NCBI GenBank assembly: GCA_036406675.1
Contig: DASXAO010000075.1
Location: forward strand, 6,413 to 70,412
Length of the DNA: 64,000 bases
From: SCGC-AG-212-J23 sp036406675
Lineage (GTDB): Bacteria; Pseudomonadota; Gammaproteobacteria; Burkholderiales; SG8-39
Reading direction: 5' to 3'
Below, piece by piece: positions 16,376 through 23,679 of the stretch. The position numbers and the translations under genes were made by a program. The notes beneath the pieces were generated by a model. The model ran no database searches. It saw only the letters and a list, made by a program, of their open reading frames with translations, and was not told the origin of the DNA. Position 1 is the first letter of the stretch. Every line of letters begins with the position of its first letter.

Positions 16376-17475
16376 GAGAGTTTCCCCGCGATCCAGTCGG
16401 CGCAGACCTGCAGCGCCGGCAGATGGTTGTCGAACTGCGTATGCGCGGCGCCGCCGTTCCCGCCGTCGAACACCACCAGCTGCTTGTCGGGCGAGCCGAT
16501 GGCGTCGAACATGGCGCGCGCGTCGTCCATCAGCACCTGCTGGTCCTCGGCGCCGTGCATGACGAGGAACGGGCAGCGGATGCGGCCGGCGAAATCCGCC
16601 ACGCGGAAGGCCTTCACCTTCTCCACCGCCGCCTCCATGGTGTCGGTGCCGGTGATGAACATGAGCTGGAAGCGGGGTGCGGCGATGATGCCGTTTCCCT
16701 GCAGGCGCCTCACCCACACGCGGTGGTAGTCGTAGATCGCGCCCCACGCCACCGTCGCCTTGAGGCGCGGCTCGTAGGCCGCGGCGCGCGCGACGTAGTA
16801 GCCGCCGAGGCTCGAGCCGACGACGCCGATCTTTTCCCGGCTCACGGCGGGATTTCTTTGCAGCCAATCCACTGCGGCGCCGACGGGTTTTTCGTAGTCC
16901 GCGCGCGTCACGAGCTTCTGCAGGCGCAGCGCCTCGCCGATGCCCGGCGTGTCGATGAAGAGCGCCGAGATGCCGCGTTGCGCGAATTGCAGCCGCGCGC
17001 GCAGGAACCAGAGCTCCTTGGTCGTGTCGAGGCCGCAGATGAAGATCGCCGCCGGCCGCGGTCCCTGGCCGAGCCCGGGGACAAAGTACGCCGGAAGCGT
17101 CGTGCCCTCGAACGGTACCAGCACCCGCTCGACCGGATGGCTCGACTTCTCACGTCCCAGATCGAACGTCCTGAGGACTTCGCGATACGACGCCAGCCGC
17201 TCGGGCGACGCGGGCGGGATGAAGTGCTCCGAGATGGTGTGGTAGAGGCTCGCGAGAAAGTAGTTTTCTGCCGCGGCAAGGCGAGAGCCGCCCCGCGCGC
17301 GCTGCTCGAGGATGTGGGCGAGGCGCGCCCATTCGCGATGCCAGGCCTCGTCCTTGCCGACCTCGCTCGAGAGCTGCGAATGAATGAGGGCGACGTCGCC
17401 GAGCTGGCCGCCCGCGGCGAAGGCGAGCAGCGTGTTGTACGACCAGCGGTAATTGCCCGGAAAGAACTCGAACAT
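16372..17475 (-). CDS. alpha/beta hydrolase (DHPON-hydrolase/FrsA-like)
   Basis: This 367-residue protein has a helical N-terminal region (about residues 1-110) followed by an alpha/beta-hydrolase core, the layout of 2,6-dihydroxypseudooxynicotine hydrolase and its relatives. The nucleophile is Ser222 in GVVGSSLGGYY, the acid is Asp in VMHGAEDQQVL and the base is His in GAAHTQFDN. The ATG at 17475 follows the divergent ABC gene region. Its stop overlaps the enamidase-like start by 4 bases, giving a three-gene unit with a C-C or ester hydrolase, an amidohydrolase and DUF1185. A closely similar C terminus lies at 2-244. The substrate is inferred from context only. Confidence 0.83.
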   Translation of the reverse strand: MFEFFPGNYRWSYNTLLAFAAGGQLGDVALIHSQLSSEVGKDEAWHREWARLAHILEQRARGGSRLAAAENYFLASLYHTISEHFIPPASPERLASYREVLRTFDLGREKSSHPVERVLVPFEGTTLPAYFVPGLGQGPRPAAIFICGLDTTKELWFLRARLQFAQRGISALFIDTPGIGEALRLQKLVTRADYEKPVGAAVDWLQRNPAVSREKIGVVGSSLGGYYVARAAAYEPRLKATVAWGAIYDYHRVWVRRLQGNGIIAAPRFQLMFITGTDTMEAAVEKVKAFRVADFAGRIRCPFLVMHGAEDQQVLMDDARAMFDAIGSPDKQLVVFDGGNGGAAHTQFDNHLPALQVCADWIAGKLS

Positions 17476-17554
17476 GTGCGCGCCGCCTTTTTGTCCCGCT
17501 GTCCGAGATGGCATTATGTCGCCATCGAGGGGGAGCGGGACGAGCATTTCGCCG

Positions 17555-18367
17555 ATGGACGTCATCGTCGAGGGAGTGACGCAGGTCTGGCCCGGGAGCG
17601 GCGGCGCGGATGTCGTCGCGCTCGAGCGCTTCACCCACCGCTTCGCTTCACGGCGCTTCTCGTGCCTCCTCGGCCCGAGCGGCTGCGGCAAGAGCACGCT
17701 GCTCCAGATCGTCGGCGGCCTGGAGTCCGCGACCAGCGGCGCGGTCCGCGTCGTCGATCCCGCGCGCCCGGGCGAGGCGCGGCCGCCCGGCGCCGATTCG
17801 GTCATGGTGTGGCAGGGCCTCAATCTGTTTCCATGGCGCAGCGTTCTCGACAATGTCGCCTTCGGGCTCGAGATGCAAGGCGTGCCGAAGCGCAGCCGCC
17901 ACGAGCGCGCGCGCGCCCTGGTGGCGTCGGTGGGGCTCGCCGGCTTCGAGCGCCACCTGCCCGGTCAGCTCTCCGGCGGCATGCGCCAGCGCGTCGCGCT
18001 CGCCCGCGCGCTCGTGCTCGAGCGCCCGATCCTGCTGATGGACGAGCCCTTCGCCGCGCTCGACGCCCAAACCAAAATCGTCATGCAGGAGGAGCTGGCG
18101 CGCATCTTCGACCGCACCCACAAGACGGTGATCTTCGTGACGCACGCCATCGAGGAGGCCATTCTGCTGGGCGACGAGGTCGTGGTGATGAGCGCGCGCC
18201 CCGGGCGCATCAAGGAGGTGCTGGCCGTCGATCTGCCGCGGCCGCGCACGCTCGAGATGGTGAGCACCAAGCCGTTCGGCGAGCTCTTCGACCGCGCTTT
18301 CCACCTGATCCGCGAGGAGGTCATGGCCTCCATGAAGGAGCAGGCCATGGCGCTCGCCGCTGCATGA
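17555..18367 (+). CDS. ABC transporter ATP-binding protein (Tau/Ssu type)
   Basis: This 270-residue ATPase has Walker A GPSGCGKSTLL, Q-loop WQGLNLFPWRSVLDNV, signature LSGGMRQRVALARA, Walker B LLMDEPFAALDA and H-loop VTHAIEEA. The FPWRSVLDNVAFGLE stretch is typical of nitrate/sulfonate/taurine-family importers. I chose the ATG at 17555 (MDVIVEGVTQVW); an in-frame ATG at 17516 would add 13 residues. It is the first gene of an ABC operon divergent from the hydrolase genes. The C-terminal part continues beyond the core fold, as usual for this group. Confidence 0.9.
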   Translation: MDVIVEGVTQVWPGSGGADVVALERFTHRFASRRFSCLLGPSGCGKSTLLQIVGGLESATSGAVRVVDPARPGEARPPGADSVMVWQGLNLFPWRSVLDNVAFGLEMQGVPKRSRHERARALVASVGLAGFERHLPGQLSGGMRQRVALARALVLERPILLMDEPFAALDAQTKIVMQEELARIFDRTHKTVIFVTHAIEEAILLGDEVVVMSARPGRIKEVLAVDLPRPRTLEMVSTKPFGELFDRAFHLIREEVMASMKEQAMALAAA

Positions 18368-19128
18368 GCGCGGCGCGGCTCTCCGAGCGGGCGCTGCCCG
18401 GGATCATCGTCGCCGCGTTCATCCTCGCCTGGGAGGTCTATGTGCGCGCGCGCGGCATCGCGCCCATCTACCTGCCGGCGCCGAGCTCGATCTCGGTCTA
18501 CCTCTGGCGCATGATCGCGGATGGCTCGCTGCCCGTGAACCTGAGCATCACGCTCGGGCGGGTGCTGGGCGGCTTCGCCGTTGCCGCGGTGGCGGGGGTC
18601 GGCCTCGGGGTGGTGATGGGGATGTCGCGCCTCGTGGCGCGCATCGCCGATCCGTGGATCGCCGCCCTCTATCCGCTGCCGAAAATCGCGCTCATCCCGC
18701 TCCTCCTCACCTGGCTCGGCACTGGCGAGGCCTACAAGATCGTGATCAGCGCGGTCACCGCCTTCTTTCCCATTGTGATCAGCGCCTACGCCGGTATCCG
18801 CGAGGTCGACCGCGGGCTGATGAAGGCGGCCGAGGACCTCGGGGCGAGCCCGCGCCAGGTGCAGCTCAAGGTGGTGCTGCCGGCCGCCGTGCCCAGCATC
18901 TTCGCCGGGTTGCACCTTGGAATGGGCGTTACCATCATCCTCGTCATCGCCGCCGAGATGATCGGCGGCTCGAGCACGAGCGGCATGGGGTACCTGCTGA
19001 TGCAGGCGGGGCAGGTGATGGAGACCGAGAAGGTGTTCGCCGACCTGGTGGTGCTCGCCGTGGTCGGGGCGCTCATCGTCAAGCTGCAGCGGTGGATCGA
19101 CCGCAAGGTCGCACCCTGGGCTCACTAA
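18364..19128 (+). CDS. ABC transporter permease (Tau/Ssu type)
   Basis: This 254-residue BPD-type permease has about six membrane segments. The EAA-type coupling motif is visible as KAAEDLGASPRQVQLKVVLPAAVPSIFAGLHLGMGV. The early LPAPSSISVYLWRMI matches the SsuC/TauC subgroup. It overlaps the ATPase gene by 4 bases (ATGA), and the binding protein follows 20 bases downstream with its own strong ribosome site. Confidence 0.91.
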   Translation: MSAARLSERALPGIIVAAFILAWEVYVRARGIAPIYLPAPSSISVYLWRMIADGSLPVNLSITLGRVLGGFAVAAVAGVGLGVVMGMSRLVARIADPWIAALYPLPKIALIPLLLTWLGTGEAYKIVISAVTAFFPIVISAYAGIREVDRGLMKAAEDLGASPRQVQLKVVLPAAVPSIFAGLHLGMGVTIILVIAAEMIGGSSTSGMGYLLMQAGQVMETEKVFADLVVLAVVGALIVKLQRWIDRKVAPWAH

Positions 19129-19148
19129 CAGCGAAAAGGAGGAGGCAC

Positions 19149-20186
19149 ATGATCTGGAGGATTCTGCTGACAGCTTGCCTGCTTGCCGCGCTGGCGCGGC
19201 CGGCGGCGGCCGACGACGTGGTCCGGGTCGGCGAAGGACCGTTCATCTCCGGCGGCGGCTTCTTCGTCGCCGAAGCCCGCGGCTACTTCAAGCGCCTCGG
19301 CATCGACGTGCAGGTGAAGAAGTTCAACGACGGCGCCTTCGCGGTTCCGGGCCTCGTCGCGGGCGAGCTCGACCTCGCCCTCATGCCCGCGAACGCGAGC
19401 CTCTTCAACAGCATCGCGAAGGGCGCGCCGCTCGTCCTGGTGCTCGACCGCGGCCACAACCGGCCGGGCTACGGCTACCTCACCATCAACGTGACGCAGG
19501 AGCTCTACGACCAGGGCATCCGCACGATGGCGGACCTCGCCAGGCTCAAGGGCAAGAAAGTGGGCGTCAACGCGGTCGGCAGCATCAACCAGTACGACAT
19601 GTCGCGCGCGCTGCAGAAGGCCGGGCTCGACCCGCGCAAGGACGTGCAGTGGGTCACCGGCGTGCCGCAGCCCGAGCTCATGAAGATGCTCGGCCAGAAG
19701 CAGGTCGACGCGATCGAGGTCGCCTACCAGTTCGGCTTCTTCGCACAGAACAACAAGTGGGGCCCGATCGTCGCCACCGGCGACCAGGTCGAGCCGAACA
19801 GCTCGATCTCCGTGTATGCCGCGCGGCGCGATTTCGTCCAGGAGAAGCGCGACGTGCTGATCCGCTTCGCCATGGCCTATCTCGAGGGCGTGAAGGAGTT
19901 CAACGCCGCCGCCGACGCGCCCGACAAGCATCCGGACGTCGCGCAGATCCTCGCGAAGAACACTTTCCTCGGCAAGCCCGAGATCGTGCGGGCCATCGCG
20001 CCGCACTGGTCGTACGTGAGCGAGGACGGCATGCCGCCGATCGACTCGATCCTCGCCATGCAGGACTACTGGGCCGACTACTTCACCTACGTCGAGAAGA
20101 AGACGCCGCGCGACAGGCTGTTCGACCTTTCGATCGCCCCGGAAGCGAAACGCCGCCTCGCAGCCGAGAAGCCTTTCGCAAAATAG
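19149..20186 (+). CDS. ABC transporter substrate-binding protein (NMT1/SsuA-like)
   Basis: This 345-residue periplasmic protein has a signal peptide (MIWRILLTACLLAALARPAAA). The type-II binding fold matches the NMT1/TauA group: VRVGEGPFISGGGFFVAEARGYFKRLGIDVQVKKF, VAGELDLALMPANASLFNSI, and LKGKKVGVNAVGSINQYDMSRAL. AAAAGGAGGAGG upstream of the ATG is a strong ribosome-binding site. It completes the ABC operon 17555-20186. The ligand is unknown; adjacency to an amidase and to the enamidase-like unit suggests an amide or heterocyclic acid. Confidence 0.9.
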   Translation: MIWRILLTACLLAALARPAAADDVVRVGEGPFISGGGFFVAEARGYFKRLGIDVQVKKFNDGAFAVPGLVAGELDLALMPANASLFNSIAKGAPLVLVLDRGHNRPGYGYLTINVTQELYDQGIRTMADLARLKGKKVGVNAVGSINQYDMSRALQKAGLDPRKDVQWVTGVPQPELMKMLGQKQVDAIEVAYQFGFFAQNNKWGPIVATGDQVEPNSSISVYAARRDFVQEKRDVLIRFAMAYLEGVKEFNAAADAPDKHPDVAQILAKNTFLGKPEIVRAIAPHWSYVSEDGMPPIDSILAMQDYWADYFTYVEKKTPRDRLFDLSIAPEAKRRLAAEKPFAK

Positions 20187-20189
20187 CGC

Positions 20190-21644
20190 ATGGCGAAAGA
20201 CCTCTGGCGCTGGGGCGCCGTCGAGCTCGCGGGCGCCATCCGCTCGCGCGCGATCTCGTCGCGCGAGGCGGTCGAGAGCGCGCTTGCGCGCATCGACGCC
20301 GTCAACCCGCGCATCAATGCCATCGTCGACCTGATGGCGCACGAGGCGCTCGCGGCTGCCGACAAAGCCGATGCTGCGGTCAAGAAAGGCGGCCCGCTCG
20401 GCGCGCTGCACGGCGTGCCGGTCACGCTCAAGATCAACGTCGACCTGGCGGGGCGGCCGACCACCAACGGCGTGGCGGCGTTCAAGGACAAGGTGCCGGG
20501 CGAGGAAAGCCCGTGCGTCATCCAGTGGCGAAACGCGGGCGCGATCTTCGTCGGCCGCACCAACGTGCCGGCGTTCAGCACCCGCTACTTCACCGACAAC
20601 GCGCTGCATGGCCGCACGCTGAATCCGTGGGACCCGACGCGCACGCCCGGCGGCTCGAGCGGCGGCGCGGCGGCCGCCGTGGCCACGGGAATGGGCGCGC
20701 TCGCGCACGGCAACGACCGCGCCGGCTCCGTGCGCTATCCGTCGTACGCCTGCGGCGTGTACGGGCTGCGGCCCTCGCTCGGGCGCATCGCCACTTTCGA
20801 GCCGGGCGTGCCGGAAACGCTCGCCATCACCACGCAGCTCGCGAACACGCAGGGGCCGCTCGCGCGCTCGGTCCGCGATCTGCGCCTCGGCACCGCGGCG
20901 ATGATGGGGCGCGATGCGCGTGACCCTTGGTGGGTTCCGGTTCCTCTCAAGGATGAGGTTCCTCCGAAAGGCCGGGTCGCGCTCTGTGCCGGCATTCCGG
21001 AGGCAAACGTGGACCCGGCGGTCGCCGACGCGGTAAAGCAGGCCGGCAGATGGCTCGCGGACGCCGGCTATGGGGTGGAGGAAGCGGCGCCGCCGCACCT
21101 GCACGAGGCGGGATCGCTTTTCTTCACCCTGGTGGTGAGCGAGAACGCGGTATCGAAGGACGACCGGGCCGGCACGACGAAAGCGATCGAGGCGCTCGGC
21201 GACGAGCCGTGCAAGCGCGCACGGCGCTCGACCGTGGCGGCGATCCAGGCGCTCGACTACGAGGGCTACGTTTCCGCGCTCGCACGCCGCGCCGCGCTGC
21301 TCCGGCGCTGGATGGTTTTCTTCGAGCGCTATCAGCTCGTGTTGATGCCGGTCTCGTGGCAGCGGCCGTTCCCGGTCGACGAGGACCAGAAGGGGGACGC
21401 CGCAGTGGCCGCGCTCCTGCGCGCGCAAGTGCCGATCCTCGCCTGCTCGACGCTCGGCCTGCCAGGGCTCGCCTGCCCGGCGACGCTCGCCGACGGGGTG
21501 CCGGTCGGCGTGCAGCTCGTCGGGCCGCGCTACGGCGAAGAAATGCTGTTCGCGGCGGCCGAGGCCATAGAGGCGCGCACGCCGGTGAAGACGCCGATCG
21601 AGCCGGACGGTAAGATAAACTCAAACCAGGGAGGAGCAAGATGA
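20190..21644 (+). CDS. amidase (amidase signature family)
   Basis: This 484-residue enzyme has the Ser-cisSer-Lys triad of amidase-signature hydrolases. Lys is in GVPVTLKINVD (about residue 80), the cis-Ser is in TPGGSSGGAAAAVATGMG and the nucleophilic Ser is in NDRAGSVRYPSY. The C terminus ends with LGLPGLACPATLADGVPVGVQLVGPRYGEEMLF, a family landmark. It starts 3 bases after the binding-protein stop, and its own stop overlaps the next ATG (ATGA). It probably hydrolyses an amide imported by the adjacent ABC system or generated by the enamidase-like pathway. Confidence 0.92.
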   Translation: MAKDLWRWGAVELAGAIRSRAISSREAVESALARIDAVNPRINAIVDLMAHEALAAADKADAAVKKGGPLGALHGVPVTLKINVDLAGRPTTNGVAAFKDKVPGEESPCVIQWRNAGAIFVGRTNVPAFSTRYFTDNALHGRTLNPWDPTRTPGGSSGGAAAAVATGMGALAHGNDRAGSVRYPSYACGVYGLRPSLGRIATFEPGVPETLAITTQLANTQGPLARSVRDLRLGTAAMMGRDARDPWWVPVPLKDEVPPKGRVALCAGIPEANVDPAVADAVKQAGRWLADAGYGVEEAAPPHLHEAGSLFFTLVVSENAVSKDDRAGTTKAIEALGDEPCKRARRSTVAAIQALDYEGYVSALARRAALLRRWMVFFERYQLVLMPVSWQRPFPVDEDQKGDAAVAALLRAQVPILACSTLGLPGLACPATLADGVPVGVQLVGPRYGEEMLFAAAEAIEARTPVKTPIEPDGKINSNQGGAR

Positions 21645-22642
21645 AGCTAGGACGTCTTTTAGCGCCCGCTGCCTTGGCGTTCAGCCTCGGCGCCGCGCCG
21701 GCCGCGGCACAGACGATGATCAAGCTCGGCACGGCGACCATCAACGACGTGCAGCACGAGTACCTCAAGCGCTTCGCCGAGCGGATGAACAAGCAGCTCG
21801 CCGGCAAGGTGAAGGTCGAGGTGTATCCGGCCGAGCAGCTCGGCAACAACGCGCGCATGCTGGAAGGCCTCGCGCTCGGCACGATCGAGGGCGTGGTCGG
21901 TCCGCCGGAGTTCATCGTCGGCGTGGATCCGCGCTTCCAGATCGTCGGCGCGCCGGGCCTGATCAAGGACGTCCACCATGCCGTGCGCCTGACGCAGGAC
22001 GCGAAGTTCCGCGAGGCGCTGTTCGGCTTCGGCGAGGCGAAGGGCCTCAAGGGCATCGGCCTCGTGGTGTACGGCGCCAACGTCTGGGCGACGCGCAAGC
22101 CCGTGCAGAGCCTCGCCGATTTCAAGGGGATGAAGGTGCGCGTGCTCGCCTCGCAGATGCACACCGTGCCGCTCCAGCACATCGGCGTCACCGGCGTGCC
22201 GATGGCGCCTTCCGAGGCGGTGCAGGCGCTTTCATCCGGCGCGATCGACGGCGTGCGCACCGGCATCACCATCTTCACCACGTTCAAGTACTACGACATC
22301 GTCAAGGACCTGACCCAGGTCGACGGCGACGGCACGATCCTCTCGATGTTCTACGTCGGCAAGAAATGGTTCGACGGCCTGCCGGCGGACGTGCGCAAGG
22401 CGGTGCTGGATACTTCGGCAAAGCTCGAGCCGGAGATGAACCGGTGGAGCGTCGACGAGATCGGCAAGGCCGAGGCGCAGTGGAAGCAGCACGCCGGGCA
22501 GATCCACCGCATTACCGGCCCGGACCAGGTCGAGTTCCAGAAGCGCATGCGCGCCGCGGCCGACGAGGTCGCCAGCAAGAACCCGCGCATCAAGGACGCC
22601 TACCAGCTGATGGTGGACCGGGCCAAGGCAACCGAGAAGTAG
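21641..22642 (+). CDS. TRAP transporter substrate-binding protein (DctP type)
   Basis: This 333-residue periplasmic protein has a signal peptide (MKLGRLLAPAALAFSLGAAPAAA). DctP-family features are MNKQLAGKVKVEVYPAEQLGNNARMLEGLALGTIEGVVG, DFKGMKVRVLASQMH (the conserved carboxylate-binding Arg lies here) and PMAPSEAVQALSSGAIDGVRTG. GGGAGGAGCAAG immediately precedes the ATG. It overlaps the amidase gene by 4 bases. The membrane subunits of a TRAP system are 7 kb upstream at 12790-14601, so this may be a dispersed three-part importer. Confidence 0.9.
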   Translation: MKLGRLLAPAALAFSLGAAPAAAQTMIKLGTATINDVQHEYLKRFAERMNKQLAGKVKVEVYPAEQLGNNARMLEGLALGTIEGVVGPPEFIVGVDPRFQIVGAPGLIKDVHHAVRLTQDAKFREALFGFGEAKGLKGIGLVVYGANVWATRKPVQSLADFKGMKVRVLASQMHTVPLQHIGVTGVPMAPSEAVQALSSGAIDGVRTGITIFTTFKYYDIVKDLTQVDGDGTILSMFYVGKKWFDGLPADVRKAVLDTSAKLEPEMNRWSVDEIGKAEAQWKQHAGQIHRITGPDQVEFQKRMRAAADEVASKNPRIKDAYQLMVDRAKATEK

Positions 22643-22663
22643 AAAACTGGGGAGGAGAATATT

Positions 22664-22727
22664 GTCGTCCCGCGAAGGCGGGGACCCAGTTTTCAAGAGC
22701 GTGGGACGCCGCCTTCGCGGGGGCGAC
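22664..22727. repeat. REP-like palindromic doublet, left end of the GIY-YIG unit
   Basis: Two copies of a GCGAAGGCGG-core sequence face each other. The first is GTCGTCC-CGCGAAGGCGG followed by GGACCCAGTTTT. The second, in reverse, is CCGCCTTCGCGG followed by GGGCGAC. Together they form a long hairpin just downstream of the TRAP binding-protein gene. The first copy matches, in inverted orientation, the unit at 23143-23173 beyond the nuclease gene, apart from one missing C. Confidence 0.85.
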
Positions 22728-22738
22728 CGCATTTCGCG

Positions 22739-23026
22739 TCAGTAGATCTGGCTAGAAAGATCCGCCCAATCGGGATTTGATTCCTCGATAAGACGGATCT
22801 TCCAGGCCCGATTCCACTTCTTAAGCCGCTTTTCGCGCTGGATTGCTTCATACATTTCAGCGTGCAGCTCGAAGTAGACGAGCATGTGCACGCCGTATTC
22901 CTTAGTAAATCCCTCTACCGCATCGGCGCGGTGAGCCTCGACTCGGCCAGCAAGGTTGCTGGTCACACCGACATAAAGCGTGCCGTTACGCTTGCTCGCG
23001 AGGATGTAGACGGCAGGTTGCTTCAT
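22739..23026 (-). CDS. single-domain GIY-YIG nuclease
   Basis: This 95-residue protein consists of one GIY-YIG domain of the UPF0213/YhbQ-like group. The two motif halves are VYILASKRN and LYVGVTSNL (the 'VYIL...YVGVT' pair). Next come the conserved Arg in LAGRVEAHR, FTKEYGVHMLVYFELH with a candidate metal-binding Glu, and the basic helix REKRLKKWNRAWKIRLIEE. It is bracketed by inverted REP-like palindromes at 22664-22727 and 23069-23174 and sits between two convergent catabolic units. That arrangement suggests a small mobile or repeat-associated unit. Codon usage does not obviously differ from its neighbours by eye, although the local sequence is more AT-rich. Confidence 0.88.
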   Translation of the reverse strand: MKQPAVYILASKRNGTLYVGVTSNLAGRVEAHRADAVEGFTKEYGVHMLVYFELHAEMYEAIQREKRLKKWNRAWKIRLIEESNPDWADLSSQIY

Positions 23027-23068
23027 TCACGATCAAACGATGAATGAAGGTGCTGGTTGACCGCGGCT

Positions 23069-23174
23069 GTCGCCACCGCGGAGGCGGGGGCCCAGTCTCG
23101 CATTCGCGGGAACGACGACCTACCTCTCCTCTAATTACAAAAAACTGGGTCCCCGCCTTCGCGGGGACGACGAC
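23069..23174. repeat. REP-like palindromic repeats, right end of the GIY-YIG unit
   Basis: Three related sequences lie here. A forward, degenerate copy is at 23069-23095 (GTCGCCACCGCGGAGGCGGG...CCCAG). A partial reverse copy is at 23101-23119 (TTCGCGGGAACGACGAC). A clean reverse copy is at 23139-23174 (AAAACTGGGTCCCCGCC, then TTCGCGGGGACGACGAC). The clean copy is the inverted counterpart of 22664-22693 on the other side of the GIY-YIG gene. Confidence 0.85.
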
Positions 23175-23181
23175 ATTGGGC

Positions 23182-23643
23182 CTACAAAGGCATGACGATG
23201 GAGCCGGGAATCAGCGTCGTGTCGTAGACGCAGATCTTCTCGCGCAACCTAAGACCGGCTTGCGTTCTCACGAGCGTGTCGAGGTAGCGCCCGGCGCAGA
23301 GGATGCGCGTGTGCTGGTCAGGCAGGGTCTCGAACACCACGAAGTTCGCGCGCGCCGCGATCTCGCCCCCGTCCTCGCGCCCGCGGATCTGCGTGATGCT
23401 GTGGCGCCAGGCGCGAGGCGCGTAGACGTTGAGCTCCTTCGAGGCGTGCGCGCGGTCCTTCAGCATGCCGGGGCTTTCGCACAGCATGAGGCTGAGCGGG
23501 AGGCCCTTGTCGTGGTTCTCCTTCGATACGATGCGGTAAAGGCAGGGCTCGACGAAGAGCTCGGGCCAGCGCTCGAGCGCGCCGCCGTCGATGACCTCGG
23601 CGTACTCGGCATAGAAATCCTCGAGTTCATCGCGCAGCGTCAT
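23182..23643 (-). CDS. aromatic-ring-hydroxylating dioxygenase small (beta) subunit
   Basis: This 153-residue protein has the NTF2-like fold and length of Rieske dioxygenase beta subunits. Family features are EDFYAEYAEVIDGGALERWPELFVEPCLYRIVSKENHDKGLPLSLMLCES, MLKDRAHA and FVVFETLPDQHTRILCAGRYLDTLV, seen as successive blocks. It is the last gene of a minus-strand operon whose alpha subunit ends 36 bases upstream. The gap contains a short dispersed repeat, and no clear Shine-Dalgarno precedes the ATG. It assembles with the alpha subunit as an alpha3beta3 oxygenase. No ferredoxin or reductase gene lies nearby. Confidence 0.87.
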   Translation of the reverse strand: MTLRDELEDFYAEYAEVIDGGALERWPELFVEPCLYRIVSKENHDKGLPLSLMLCESPGMLKDRAHASKELNVYAPRAWRHSITQIRGREDGGEIAARANFVVFETLPDQHTRILCAGRYLDTLVRTQAGLRLREKICVYDTTLIPGSIVMPL

Positions 23644-23649
23644 GAAAAG

Positions 23650-23672
23650 AAACGTGGTCTGTCCCTGTTTTT
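23650..23672. repeat. half-copy of a dispersed inverted-repeat element
   Basis: AAACGTGGTCTGTCCCTG followed by five T's matches 44841-44863 with a single difference in 23 bases. There the same sequence is the right arm of a perfect 20-bp inverted repeat. Here only one arm is present, between the alpha and beta dioxygenase genes and where the beta subunit's ribosome-binding site should be. Confidence 0.75.
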
Positions 23673-23679
23673 GATCCGG

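Noticed and set aside
22664..23174. CRISPR array
   Set aside because: The repeats are inverted, not direct, the spacing is irregular, no spacers of equal length occur and no cas gene is nearby.
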